NCBI RefSeq assembly: GCF_035222275.1
Contig: NW_026946359.1
Coordinates: forward strand, 6,076,001-6,140,000
From: Podospora bellae-mahoneyi
Lineage: Eukaryota > Ascomycota > Sordariomycetes > Sordariales > Podosporaceae
Direction: 5' to 3'
Length of the DNA stretch: 64,000 nt
Made by a program: the position numbers and the translations under genes. Below are positions 36,963-46,658 of this stretch, piece by piece; position 1 is the first letter of the stretch; each line of letters starts with the position of its first letter. The notes beneath the pieces were generated by a model that did no database searches, was not told the DNA's origin, and saw only the letters and a program-made list of their open reading frames with translations.

Positions 36963-37487
36963 GGAGAGAGAACCATGTTTGTATATTGAGCATATTTTTG
37001 GACGAGTTGATGATCATGTTGGAAATGCTTTGGCAGATTATCTGGGGTAAAAAGTAGGTAGCCAGTTTTTAATCATGAAGCGACGATATACAAGCACATA
37101 CATAAAGACTGTACGATGTAGTCAAAATAAGAATATCTCCGGCAACTCAACATCGGTTTAGAGCAATTTCCCTATCGGGCGATCGTGAAGGATGGTTGGG
37201 GTGTCACTAACGTTGCTGGGTTAGGGTTGCTACCTTCTGTCGGGATCTGCTGGCTTTGAGCGACAGGGGTAGCTTATCGAACCGGCGGGGATCGGTGGTA
37301 GCGCCGACGTCATTTTTCTTTGGCTGGGAGCCGTAGCGGATCTCGGGTTTTTTCCATCATTTCACTAACATCTTGAGCATAACTATCAACAATTACGCGC
37401 TTTTAAACACTAGGCTATTCATCTTTGCGAACCCTGCACCCTGGACTTACCGATTTAAATCCTCAGAAAATACGCACAAACGTCAGA
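36963..37487. other. Spacer between F-box-like gene and JAC1
   Basis: About 525 bp between two plus-strand genes, holding a 3'UTR and the JAC1 promoter. No open frame is supported. Confidence 0.5.
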
Positions 37488-38342
37488 ATGCGGTCCTCGC
37501 TTGTGTCGTCCTCGCGGCGCGCGGCATCACAAATGTGCGCCTCTTGTCAAAGAGAGGCGAAGAACTCGCTGAGATCAAGAGCAGCCTTTTCCAGCCTGTC
37601 TGTAACCCCCAGAGAAAGATCCCAAACATCAATGTCAGGGAGTACATCCAGGATATCACTCCTCCAGCCCCGACAGCAGCGGTGGTCCTCCTCCTCCTCC
37701 TCCTCCTCCTCCTCTTCTTCTTCTTCTTCTTCTTCACCATCAGAACCAACAGCAGCCTCAAAAGACGGGAGCAAGAAGACGAAAACCCCCCCATTCTACG
37801 CCCTCTTCCCCCAGACCCTCCCCCTCGGCCCACCTCCCTCGGGACCCTTCCACATCCCCCTCCGCACCCTCCGCAACGAGTTCCTCAAGCTCCAAGCCCT
37901 CTCCCACCCAGACTTTGCCCACTCCTCCGCGTCCGCCAGTGCCAAATCCGCCGCGACGACCAACTCTGCCATTATCAACACGGCCTACAAAACGCTATCC
38001 AACCCTCTCTTGCGCGCGCAGTATCTCTTGCATGAGCTGTACGATGTCGACTTGGCGGGTGATGAGGCGGGGACGCATGCGGAGCCTGACCCGGAGCTGT
38101 TGATGACTGTTTTGGAGAGTAGGGAGATCATTGAGGAGGCGGACACGGAGCAGGATTTGGAGGAGCTGAGGGAGGAGAATGAGAGAAGGATTGAGGAGGC
38201 GGAGAGGGGGTTGGAGGAGGCTTTCAAGGTGGAGGATGTGGAACGGGCGAAGGAGGAGGCGGTGAGGTTGAGGTACTGGATGAACATTAGGGAGGGGGTG
38301 GATAACTGGGAGAGGGGGAAGGGGGTGGTCTTGCAGCATTGA
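37488..38342 (+). CDS. JAC1: Mitochondrial J-type co-chaperone of Fe-S cluster assembly
   Basis: Single exon, 284 residues. HscB/Jac1 proteins deliver the Fe-S scaffold Isu1 to the mitochondrial Hsp70. Residues 1-66 are rich in Arg and Ser and lack acidic runs, as in a mitochondrial presequence. A run of 17 Ser (67-83) follows. The J domain starts at PPFYALFP, with the HPD motif at 140-142. The C-terminal half is an acidic, Glu-rich three-helix bundle with the family's LLHELY and WMNIREG segments. The ATG at 37488 was chosen because the presequence-like composition starts there; an in-frame ATG at 37425 would add 21 residues. A CASC pair at 17-20 hints at the Cys pair seen in some animal HscB proteins, but here it lies in the presequence. 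Neighbours give no functional hint. Confidence 0.92.
   Translation: MRSSLVSSSRRAASQMCASCQREAKNSLRSRAAFSSLSVTPRERSQTSMSGSTSRISLLQPRQQRWSSSSSSSSSSSSSSSSSPSEPTAASKDGSKKTKTPPFYALFPQTLPLGPPPSGPFHIPLRTLRNEFLKLQALSHPDFAHSSASASAKSAATTNSAIINTAYKTLSNPLLRAQYLLHELYDVDLAGDEAGTHAEPDPELLMTVLESREIIEEADTEQDLEELREENERRIEEAERGLEEAFKVEDVERAKEEAVRLRYWMNIREGVDNWERGKGVVLQH
37686..37736 (+). repeat. Coding (TCC)9(TCT)7 serine repeat in JAC1
   Basis: Seventeen Ser codons in a row: nine TCC, seven TCT and one TCA. The tract is within the JAC1 frame, between presequence and J domain. Confidence 0.95.
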
Positions 38343-39192
38343 GGGCGGGTAGGGGAGGGGGAAGAGTAAGGGAGGCTCTGCGGTTGCAATCAATGGCACT
38401 TTGCGAGTCTGGTGAAGGTGAAAGAAAAGGGGAAACCTGATGGGAAGGACATGAGGGCTTGTGTGTGGTTTGCCAAAGAGCAGCGTATGCGTATATGTTA
38501 GGATGATTCGCAAAATATTGGGAAGACGTGCCGCAGGACCGCCATGCTGAAGCAAAGAGTTCCAAGTTCACGGGGGGTGCGAGTCACTTCGAATTTATTG
38601 GTGCGGTCAGAGTCGGAAAAATCGTACGATCTTGACGTAGGCCGCCAGTGCCAACCAGTAGGTAGGCACATCTGACAGCTGCATCACTTACACCCGCTGA
38701 TAGAGCTCTGCTGAGGACGTGGCTGATCAGAAACCCCCCAAAACAGGCTCTCGATATCAAAGTGCAATCACTCGACCAACCCATAGCCGAGAGTAATCGT
38801 TGATAATTCGTGTACACCAATCTGAATACATGTGCCGTAATGCACCCCAGATATGCATAGATAAGGATGCATGATTCTCCCCTTACTACCACCCGCGCTA
38901 CCACTCTTCCGTTCGTCCTATCATTCATTGCATACTAGCATCAGAGCCGTCTCTCGGTGATCCTCGGTATTCAAGTGACCCAAACCACCGGTATCTTCAT
39001 CAGATTAGGCAGGGATGAGACGGTCCAATCGGAGGATTTTTATCTTGGACCGCATGGGAGGGAGCCAAAAGCTTGGGTACAAGGCGAGTTGCTTCATTCA
39101 TGCTCAGGTATCTAATTACATACAAAAAAAAAAATTAAAATATTGTGTTTTGTCTCGTCATCATAATTCTCATCCTCCAATCAACACGCCCT
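38343..39192. other. Convergent intergenic region (JAC1 / amidase)
   Basis: 850 bp between two converging genes. It holds both 3'UTRs and an A-rich tract at about 39124-39140. A 114-codon minus-strand frame (38584-38928) has no recognisable content. Confidence 0.5.
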
Positions 39193-40878
39193 TCAGGGGA
39201 GGGCAAGAGCCTCCTGGAGGGCAGCCAGCGCGCCAAAGAGCTCGTTGTCATGATATTTTCTGGTGGTAATCTGCAAGTTGATAGGGGCGTTCTCAAAGTC
39301 ACCCTTGGCCCACAGTTCCCGGGTGTGCTTGTCTTGCTCGCTCAGAGGAGTGGCGTCCTCGGGAGCGTAGTCCTCGGCACCCTTCTTGAGCGCCTTGATG
39401 GGGGTGGGGAAGACAACACCGGGGTAGTCGAGGTAGTTCCACAGGGCGGTGTAGTTCCAGTAGAAAGCAGTCTCGTGCTCACAAGCCGGGCCAACAAAAA
39501 CGGGAGAGATGACCACATCGACATCCTGCGCGTTCCAGTCCGCGACGAACTTCTGGCGGTAGACATCACGGGCAACACGGTACTCGAGCACCTTGGAGAC
39601 GGGGAGCTCTTCCTCGCTCACGGCGTCCTTCAGGATCCACTCCGTCAGATGGAACATTGGCTCGCCCGTGGCAGCAAGGTGAGCTCTGACGGCGTTGCCA
39701 CCGTCGGGCCAATAAGCCTTGCGGATGTTGACCATGGCCTCGGCCGCTTGGTAAGGGACGAAGGACTTGACCTCGAACTTGCCAGGGAACTTGGTCTCTA
39801 GCTGCTCCTTGGCCCAGGCAAGAGCCCGCTTGACAGGAGGCTGAGGGATGATGGCACCGTCATTCCACATGATGCCGACCTTGAGAGGAGTGGTCTTGGG
39901 AGCGGTGGCAGTGCCGGTCCACGGGATAGGGATGAGTGCTGGGTCCTCAATGTGCGGGTTCGAGGCTTTGACGACGGAGCAGAAGAGATCCATATCCCTC
40001 AAAGAGTGGCCCATGGGGCCGGTAGAGCAGAGCACCGTCAGCTCGGCAGCGAAACCACCAACAAGGAAGTCCTTGGTAGGGAGATAGTACGATGTCGACT
40101 TGTAGCCATAGATACCGCAGAATCCAGCCGGCCCGCGAATCGAACCGCCAATGTCGGTACCGATACCAAGAATGGAGCCGCGAATGGCCAACAGGGCCGC
40201 CTCACCACCGGTAGACCCACCAGCCGACAGATCAATGTTGTGAGGGTTGAGGGTGCGACCAAGAGGAGAGACGGTCTCCAGGTGCATGATGCCCTGGGGC
40301 TGGTTGGTCTTGCAGTAGAAGACGGCACCTGCAGCGCGAAGGATGGCCACCATTTGGCAGTCATAGTCATCAATGTGGCGCGTGTCGAGGAAACCAACGG
40401 CTGTGTAGTGACCCTTAATGGGCATGTGCTCCTTCAGACTGATAGGAACACCATGAAGAGGACCAACGGTCTTGCCGGTCTTCTCCAGATGCTCGTCAAG
40501 GGCCTTCGCCCTCTCGAGGGCCTCGCCTTGGAAGTACTCTACCAAGCAGCCGGTGAGCTGGTGGGCGATGGCAGCACGCTTGGTGAAGGCGGTGGCGACA
40601 GCCACGGCGCTCAACTTCTTGGAAGCGATGGCAGCGGCCAAGGCAGTGGCATCGTAGTTTTCGGTAATGTCGATTTCCTCGGCAGTCAGGATACCGCACT
40701 CTCTTGGTACGGAGGTGACGTCGCGTGGAGGGTTGTCAATCAGTGACTGGGGTAGGTAGTACTCGTCAGGAATGCTGGCCTCGAGCTCGGAAAGATACTT
40801 TTGGCGCAGAGCCTCGTACTCAGGGGTTCCCTGAGGCAAGGGTACCCGCTGAACAACAGGAAGCGGTCTGGAAGACAT
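39193..40878 (-). CDS. Fungal amidase (acetamidase-like)
   Basis: Single exon, 561 residues, a usual length for fungal amidases. It hydrolyses a carboxamide to acid and ammonia; the substrate is not known. The amidase signature is complete: catalytic Lys in ISLKEH (about 147), the Gly/Ser-rich segment SAGGSTGGEAALLA with the cis-Ser, and the nucleophilic Ser in GTDIGGSIRGPA. The start was set at MSSRPLPV, since the frame upstream to 41073 is a non-conserved leader in what should be promoter. No signal peptide or membrane segment is visible, so it is probably cytosolic. It diverges from an MFS transporter across 1,004 bp that carry many GATA motifs, suggesting nitrogen-controlled expression and a linked uptake-hydrolysis function. 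Both points are inference. Confidence 0.93.
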   Translation of the reverse strand: MSSRPLPVVQRVPLPQGTPEYEALRQKYLSELEASIPDEYYLPQSLIDNPPRDVTSVPRECGILTAEEIDITENYDATALAAAIASKKLSAVAVATAFTKRAAIAHQLTGCLVEYFQGEALERAKALDEHLEKTGKTVGPLHGVPISLKEHMPIKGHYTAVGFLDTRHIDDYDCQMVAILRAAGAVFYCKTNQPQGIMHLETVSPLGRTLNPHNIDLSAGGSTGGEAALLAIRGSILGIGTDIGGSIRGPAGFCGIYGYKSTSYYLPTKDFLVGGFAAELTVLCSTGPMGHSLRDMDLFCSVVKASNPHIEDPALIPIPWTGTATAPKTTPLKVGIMWNDGAIIPQPPVKRALAWAKEQLETKFPGKFEVKSFVPYQAAEAMVNIRKAYWPDGGNAVRAHLAATGEPMFHLTEWILKDAVSEEELPVSKVLEYRVARDVYRQKFVADWNAQDVDVVISPVFVGPACEHETAFYWNYTALWNYLDYPGVVFPTPIKALKKGAEDYAPEDATPLSEQDKHTRELWAKGDFENAPINLQITTRKYHDNELFGALAALQEALALP

Positions 40879-41882
40879 GTTGAAAAATGACAAGGGGTAG
40901 ATCGTTGAGTAGATAGGGTTGAAAGATGATGAGATGAGTTGAACTGGTGATTGGAAGCCAGGTGCGAACGGGTCTTCGACATTTATCGACCTGGGAACTG
41001 CTGTATTGCTATAGGGAAATCTGTCCTCTGGATACCGAACCCGGTGATACCATCGTGATACCTGACACAACACGCGTTGTTGATGAAACTTGGATATCTC
41101 GTTCAGTTGGCTTATCGTGAGGGGGTATCAACCAGATAGGCACGGTGGGGAGCTGGGCTGGAGCTGTCCCGATACCAGCTGCCCGAAAGCCAGTCGAGGG
41201 GACGATGATGATCCCCTCCCGCGATATGCAAGCTCGGCTGATGCTGGTTGGTTCCCTTCCAGTCGGGATCGTGGTGTGTAGTTCACTGCCAAGAGCTACC
41301 GGTGGTTTAGTTCCATGATCCTGCTTGAGAAGCCGACATATCTGATAAGAGGGAGATGTCTCGGAATTTAAGTGGAGATCTGGGGAATCCTCACATGCCC
41401 TGGATTGTAAGCCACTAAAACGTAGAATGATTGTCAACTTACGCATCTTCACCATAAAAATAGGCTTTGAAAGAAAGGAAATAGACGTCAAAGGATAGTA
41501 AGAACGCCTATTATCCATCTCCGAGCCTCATTAATTATCTTTTGACGTGTATTGAAGATACGGTCCTCCGTTGACTTACTTTTGCAGTGCCAGTTATTTT
41601 GTTCCTAGCGTGCCTCGTTATCCGATAACAGCGGAGAATAACTAGGCTTCCAAGACGTGTCTAAGTGGTCAGCATGGTTGACAGCAGGATCCTAGCGGTA
41701 GTCCTGGAGGTCTGTGTAGCTGTCAGTGTCTGACAAGTGCTGAGATAACGGCGAGTGGTTCCCATGTCTCTTCCAAAGAAGGTAGCACAAATGCAGTTTA
41801 TAAATACATTACGTTTTGTCCCCAATGAAGATTGTGATTCTCCAGTCAACGCCCGCTCATCCACCTCGACACACCCCTCAGG
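40879..41882. promoter_or_regulatory. Shared divergent promoter with GATA motifs
   Basis: The region between amidase and transporter contains GATA-type sites, the kind bound by nitrogen regulators of the AreA/NIT2 family. Examples: AGATAG at 40911, TTATC at 41112, AGATAG at 41134, TGATAAG at 41343, TTATCT at 41535, an inverted pair TTATCCGATAA at 41618-41628, and AGATAA at 41743. A TATA-like TTATAAAT lies near 41797, upstream of the transporter. Confidence 0.5.
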
Positions 41883-43505
41883 ATGGCTACTCAGCATACG
41901 GCCGTGGTGCCCGGCACCGTCCACCTCGTCGATGTTTCCGGCGCGGTGCCTGCCGGCGCAAAGATGCGGGACGGGATCCAGCTTGTTCCCCGTCCTAGCG
42001 ATGATCCCGAGGACCCTCTCAACTGGAGCAGAGGCCGCAAGATGTTGGCTCTCGCCATGGTTGTGGTCTACACCTTCGGCACTGGACTTCCTATGACCCT
42101 CCAATACTCGATTCTCGCCGACATCACCGCGGATACCGGCATCTCCACTGCAACACTTGTCGAGGGTACCGGTTACGCTTTCTTGCTGCTTGGTTTCGGC
42201 TGCTTGTTCTGGCAGCCCATTGCCTTGACATATGGCCGCCGTGGTGTTTATCTCGTTTCGACCCTTGCTACCGTGCCCTTGATGGTTTGGACAGCCTATT
42301 CCAAGTCGGGCGGCGAATGGTTCGCTCATCGTATCATCCTTGGGTTCTTCTGTGCACCTATCGAGGCCTTACCCGAGGTCAGCATCCCCGACGTCTTTTT
42401 TGCCCATGAGCGCGGTGCCATGATGGGCGTGTACGTCTTTTCGCTCTTCGGCTCCAACTTCCTGGCTCCCTTGATTGGCGGCTGGTTCAACGAGGCGTAT
42501 GGATGGAAGTGGACCATGTACTTTGGTGCCATCTTCGCTGCCGTGGCCTTCATCATCATGTTTTTCTTCATGGAGGAGACCATGTATTTCCGCCAGGGTT
42601 TGGAGGGTCTGGAGGATGAGCAGGATGAGCTTGCTGCTGCTGCTCCCACCACCGATGCCGGAGAGAAGGGAGAGAAGAGCAGCAGCTCGAGCCAGACCGT
42701 CAGCGAATCTCCTGCTGCCATCTACGTCAAGCCCACCCTCGCCCAGAAACTCGTGTGGTTCCGCAAGATGGACGGCCGACCAACCTACCAACACATGCTC
42801 AAGACCATGTATATGCCCTTCATTTACCTTTACCAATTCCCCATCGTCCTCTGGGCCGGTTTCATCTACGGCATCAACCTCTGCTGGTACCAAGTCCTGA
42901 ACGGAACTGCCAGCCCTGTTCTCGCCAACGCTCCCTACAACTGGTCTTCCGGTCTTGTCGGCACCATCTACACCGGTCCCATCGTCGGCGCGGCCATTGG
43001 CTGCTACTGGGCTGGTTCCATTGCCGATAAGTTCACCTTGTGGCTTGCCCGCCGGAACAACGGCGTCCGTGAGCCCGAGCACCGTCTCTGGCCCCTTCTT
43101 GTGACGGCTGTCTTGGGAGCCATCGGCCTTATCATGTGGGGTGTTGGTGCCCAGCATCACGCTCACTGGGCAGTTTTGGCCGTCGGTCTCGGTATTCTGA
43201 CTGCCAGTGTCGTAGCTGGTGGCTCGGTTGCTCTCTCGTACAACATTGACTGCTACAAGGATATCTCGGGCGACACCACCACCGCTGTTATCCTGGTCCG
43301 CAACCTGATGGGTTTCGCCATTGCCTATGGAATCACGCCCTGGTATACCAACATGGGTCTCCAAAACTGCTTCATCATGGCTGGCTTCCTTGCCTTGGGC
43401 TGCACTCTCACCTTTTTGTTCATGACATGGAAGGGCAAGGATCTCCGTAGAGCTTCTGCCGAGCGGTATTGGAAGTATGCCGCCGAGAGCTCTTCTGCCC
43501 ACTAA
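41883..43505 (+). CDS. MFS transporter (DHA1-like)
   Basis: Single exon, 540 residues. The cytosolic N-terminus has the DDPEDPLNWS stretch typical of fungal drug:H+ antiporter-1-like MFS proteins. About twelve hydrophobic segments follow in two sets of six, separated by a charged central loop (about residues 240-285) rich in Glu and Ser. An MFS loop motif, YGRRGVY, follows the second membrane segment. The substrate is not evident. Being divergent from an amidase suggests, but does not prove, import of an amide or export of its product. The next gene, CSN4, is 600 bp downstream on the same strand and seems unrelated. Confidence 0.92.
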   Translation: MATQHTAVVPGTVHLVDVSGAVPAGAKMRDGIQLVPRPSDDPEDPLNWSRGRKMLALAMVVVYTFGTGLPMTLQYSILADITADTGISTATLVEGTGYAFLLLGFGCLFWQPIALTYGRRGVYLVSTLATVPLMVWTAYSKSGGEWFAHRIILGFFCAPIEALPEVSIPDVFFAHERGAMMGVYVFSLFGSNFLAPLIGGWFNEAYGWKWTMYFGAIFAAVAFIIMFFFMEETMYFRQGLEGLEDEQDELAAAAPTTDAGEKGEKSSSSSQTVSESPAAIYVKPTLAQKLVWFRKMDGRPTYQHMLKTMYMPFIYLYQFPIVLWAGFIYGINLCWYQVLNGTASPVLANAPYNWSSGLVGTIYTGPIVGAAIGCYWAGSIADKFTLWLARRNNGVREPEHRLWPLLVTAVLGAIGLIMWGVGAQHHAHWAVLAVGLGILTASVVAGGSVALSYNIDCYKDISGDTTTAVILVRNLMGFAIAYGITPWYTNMGLQNCFIMAGFLALGCTLTFLFMTWKGKDLRRASAERYWKYAAESSSAH

Positions 43506-44104
43506 TATTGTTACGGGGGTTGATGGGTGGGCGGCAGCCCTAATGTTGGATCTGATGAAGATGAATACCTAATAATACATAGAATATGATGAGTATGAGT
43601 AGTGAGTCTTTGTTTCTCATCAAGCTTGCTCACCAAAGCAGCGGCGGGTGGAAAGTCTCAAACGATAATGATAGATAACATGAATGTAAAATACCAAGGG
43701 AATTTTCTTCTCAGACAAGATTCCCCTTTGCGTGACGTGCTGTGTTGTAGGTAAATTGGAAAACGGAAGCCCCCTTCCTTTTCCATTGGTGGACCCAAAT
43801 GCGCATGTCAAACCCCACTCCCCGGGGTTTGACAGCTCTGGGCTTGGCGTTTCCCCACAACCCCGCCCCATCCCACTCAAGCGGCCCGAGGCTGCACACT
43901 CCAGCACACAGCTTCCAGTCCCCCCACTGTCGGGCTGGCTGAGCTTCAACTTCCATCCATACAACGCTCTCAGCCTTGCTGTCACCAACCAATTTCAGGT
44001 CCGATTCATCACAGCCAGCTTATCATACCCAACATTTCGACCTCGTCATAAGCCCCAAACCCAAGTAACTTCGTCATTCCAGCTACCCAATTCGACCTCC
44101 GAAC
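43506..44104. other. Spacer between MFS gene and CSN4
   Basis: About 600 bp holding the MFS 3'UTR and the CSN4 promoter. Short frames on both strands overlap and have no recognisable content. Confidence 0.5.
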
Positions 44105-45367
44105 ATGGTTTCGCCCAAGGTCCAGGAGGCCCTCGCAAAGGCCCAAGAGAACCCCGTCATCGGTTACAAAACCCTCCTCAACAGCCTCGACGACTTCTCC
44201 CCCCCAGAAGCCCGCAGCACCGATCTCAAAGCCATCACTGACGACCTGTTCGCCGCCTCCCACGGCGTCGTCACCACCAAAGCCGTCCTTAGCGACCTCA
44301 TCAACGTCCTCAAAAACTCCCAGAACCACGAGTCCTGGATCGACGTCGGCACCCACATCGTCCGCGCCATCTCCTCCACCCCGTCCCTCTCCTCCTCTCT
44401 TGTCGACCAAGCCTCGGCCCTCCGCGAGCTCATCGCCACCGCCCACGAAACCAACGAGGACTTCCTCGCCGCCGCCAAGATCCTCGCCGAGATCCCCCTC
44501 GACTCCTCCCAGCGCCGCGTGTCAGACCGCGAGAAGGCCAAAATATGGATCAGAATTGTCAGGAACCACCTGGAGGAAGATGATAGCACTACCGCTGAGG
44601 CATACCTCAACAAGCTCAAGAACGTGATGCACAAGGTTGGAGACACGGATCCGGAGATGATGCTCCACTTCAAGCTGAGCGCCGCTCGGATTCAGGATTC
44701 CAACAGGCAGTTCTTGCAGGCGGCATCGAGTTACCACGACATCAGCTTCTCGCCTTCGATTGCTGAGGAGGAGAGGCTGCACACGCTCAGCATGGCGATC
44801 AAGTGCGCGGTCTTGGCGCCGGCCGGTCCGTTGAGGAGCAGGGCGTTGGGCAGGCTTCACAAGGATGAGAGGTCAGCGGGGCTGGAGGAGTATGGGATTC
44901 TGGAAAAGATGTTCTTTGATAGGCTGCTGTCGAGTGACGAGGTGGAAAAGTTTGCGCAGTCGTTGGCGCCGCATCAGCTGGCCAAGACGTCGGACGGGTC
45001 GACGGTGTTGGCCAGGGCTGTGGTGGAGCACAACTTGTTGAGTGCTGGGCGGTTGTACACGAATATTGGGTTTGACGAGTTGGGGCTGTTGCTGGGGTTG
45101 GATGGGGACAAGGCTGAGGAGACAACGGCAAAGATGATAGAGCAAGGGCGGTTGACTGGGTCTATCGATCAGATTGATCGGATCATCTACTTTGAAATGG
45201 GTGAGGCGTCTGGTGAGCATGGTAGCGGGCACACAACAGCACAGGTCGGAAAGGAGATCCGGCGGTGGGACAGCAACGTGCAGGCCTTGGCCGAAGATGT
45301 CGAGCGTGTGACAGACCTCCTGCAGGCAGAGTTTCCAGATTTTGTGGCCACTCAGATCGCCGTATGA
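44105..45367 (+). CDS. CSN4: COP9 signalosome subunit 4
   Basis: Single exon, 420 residues, close to the usual length. CSN4 is one of the PCI subunits of the COP9 signalosome, the complex that removes Nedd8 from cullins and so controls SCF ubiquitin ligases; in fungi it affects development and light responses. The N-terminal 230 residues form helical repeats, including the AAKILAEIPLDSSQR stretch typical of CSN4. The PCI domain (about 235-380) contains ILEKMFFDRLLSSDEVEKFA and the winged-helix segment ending in MIEQGRLTGSIDQIDRIIYF. The long C-terminal helix that joins the complex's bundle closes the protein. Codon use is strongly C-ending in the first 140 codons and looser later. It converges on a GDSL esterase gene. 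Confidence 0.95.
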   Translation: MVSPKVQEALAKAQENPVIGYKTLLNSLDDFSPPEARSTDLKAITDDLFAASHGVVTTKAVLSDLINVLKNSQNHESWIDVGTHIVRAISSTPSLSSSLVDQASALRELIATAHETNEDFLAAAKILAEIPLDSSQRRVSDREKAKIWIRIVRNHLEEDDSTTAEAYLNKLKNVMHKVGDTDPEMMLHFKLSAARIQDSNRQFLQAASSYHDISFSPSIAEEERLHTLSMAIKCAVLAPAGPLRSRALGRLHKDERSAGLEEYGILEKMFFDRLLSSDEVEKFAQSLAPHQLAKTSDGSTVLARAVVEHNLLSAGRLYTNIGFDELGLLLGLDGDKAEETTAKMIEQGRLTGSIDQIDRIIYFEMGEASGEHGSGHTTAQVGKEIRRWDSNVQALAEDVERVTDLLQAEFPDFVATQIAV

Positions 45368-45697
45368 AAGGGGGGATACAATGTCAGAAGAAGCGCATCT
45401 GTCTATAGCAAGCGAGCCGCATCGTCCCGCTGTTTGGGACATGTAGCTGGTCGAATGGTGTACTGACATGCCCTGTCTGTGGGCAAAATGTCTAGATCAT
45501 AGATGAATAATGAAGAATTCGAATATAAAACACATATTTACTTACCCCCGAGATACCTATCCAACCGTTACCGTAACTCGAAATACGCCGATGCCAACCC
45601 TGTTCTCTTGAGACTAGAAAGCCAAACGCTGTCCGCCACTACCATGTATAACCAGAAATAGAAATCCGAAAAAAAAAAAAGAAAAAAAAGCAGGCGC
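45368..45697. other. Convergent spacer CSN4 / GDSL gene
   Basis: 330 bp containing both 3'UTRs and an A-rich run at about 45670-45690. No gene. Confidence 0.6.
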
Positions 45698-46658
45698 CTA
45701 GTCCAGATCGGTTCGCCGAACCACGACATAGCCCCCGTCGAGGCTCTCTGGGTTGCCGGTCTCCTCCTCGAAGAGCTTGTCATCGTTCTTGAATATCCGC
45801 CGTCTCTTTGCGGGAGGAAGATCCGCCACCCTCTGCTTAACCAGTAAGCTCACCAAGGCCATGCCCACTTTGTTACCTATCAGGTCATAGCCCTCTGGGG
45901 TGAAATGGATTTGGTCGTCCCTGTAAGTCTTCCTGTCTGTCGAGGACATCTTCGTCAAGCTGATAGCATCGTGGAGATCGTATACGTGCCTGCGCTAAGT
46001 CAGCTAGGTAAGACAACAAAAAGTGGTAGACGATTGAACCCACAAGTTGGGCTTCTTGTAACCCATGATCAGCTCGTTGAGCACTTTCCTATCCGCGTCG
46101 CCCCTCATCTTGAATTTGCTGTCGCCCACCACATCGGGGACTGTTAGGGCCAGGACTTTACATCCACGTCGAAGTGGTATATCCCAGACCTCAGTCAACT
46201 TCTTGAAGATTTCCTGCGGTGGTACTCTAAACGCGATGTCGCTTGATACTTCGTCAGCGGACCTCATCAACCATGTCTACCATAGGGACGTAGACATACT
46301 TTGTGCCTCCCAAAACAATCACCCAGTCAAACGGAGGCTTGTCGTCCTTTTTAGCAGGCGGGACTATATCTCAACCTTGGGTGTTAGCTGTGTGTTCAAG
46401 TCCATCCATTTTGGCAATTGTGAAGCATTAACGAAAGAGCAACTAACAGCACTCCTGCATCCTCGTCAGGAACCCATTCCTGACCATATCCCCGCACTTC
46501 CCCCGCTCGACGGTGGTTATTTCGTAGTCAGGAAAGGCCATCGCCAGCATCTGGTCCATCTTGAAATGGTACGGGTGGTAGGCGGAGCCTAGGTAGGAAT
46601 AGCCTGCTGTAAGACTGTCCCCAAAGCAGAGGATGCGCAGCTTCTGGCGGGCTGCCAT
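45698..46658 (-). CDS. GDSL/SGNH-family esterase or lipase
   Basis: Four exons in transcript order, 46658-46448, 46363-46300, 46241-46044 and 45989-45698, join in phase to 254 residues. SGNH landmarks: block I FGDSLTAGY with nucleophile Ser15; block III GGTND, whose Asn codon is created by splicing exons 2 and 3; and the catalytic pair Asp183-x-x-His186 in DDQIHFTPEGY. No signal peptide is present, so the enzyme should be intracellular. Ester substrate unknown; relatives include isoamyl-acetate-hydrolysing esterases and broad-range lipases. Splice sites are GTTAGT/ATATAG, GTATGT/TCAAG and GTGGGT/GCGCAG. The C-terminal tail of about 50 residues is charged and lies outside the usual domain. Confidence 0.9.

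Noticed and set aside
39952-40746. 264-codon frame antisense to the amidase
   Set aside because: Overlaps a complete amidase with full signature; composition reflects the opposite strand.
42369-43502. 377-codon frame antisense to the MFS transporter
   Set aside because: It mirrors the GC-rich codon bias of the transporter and shows no domain; a shadow frame.
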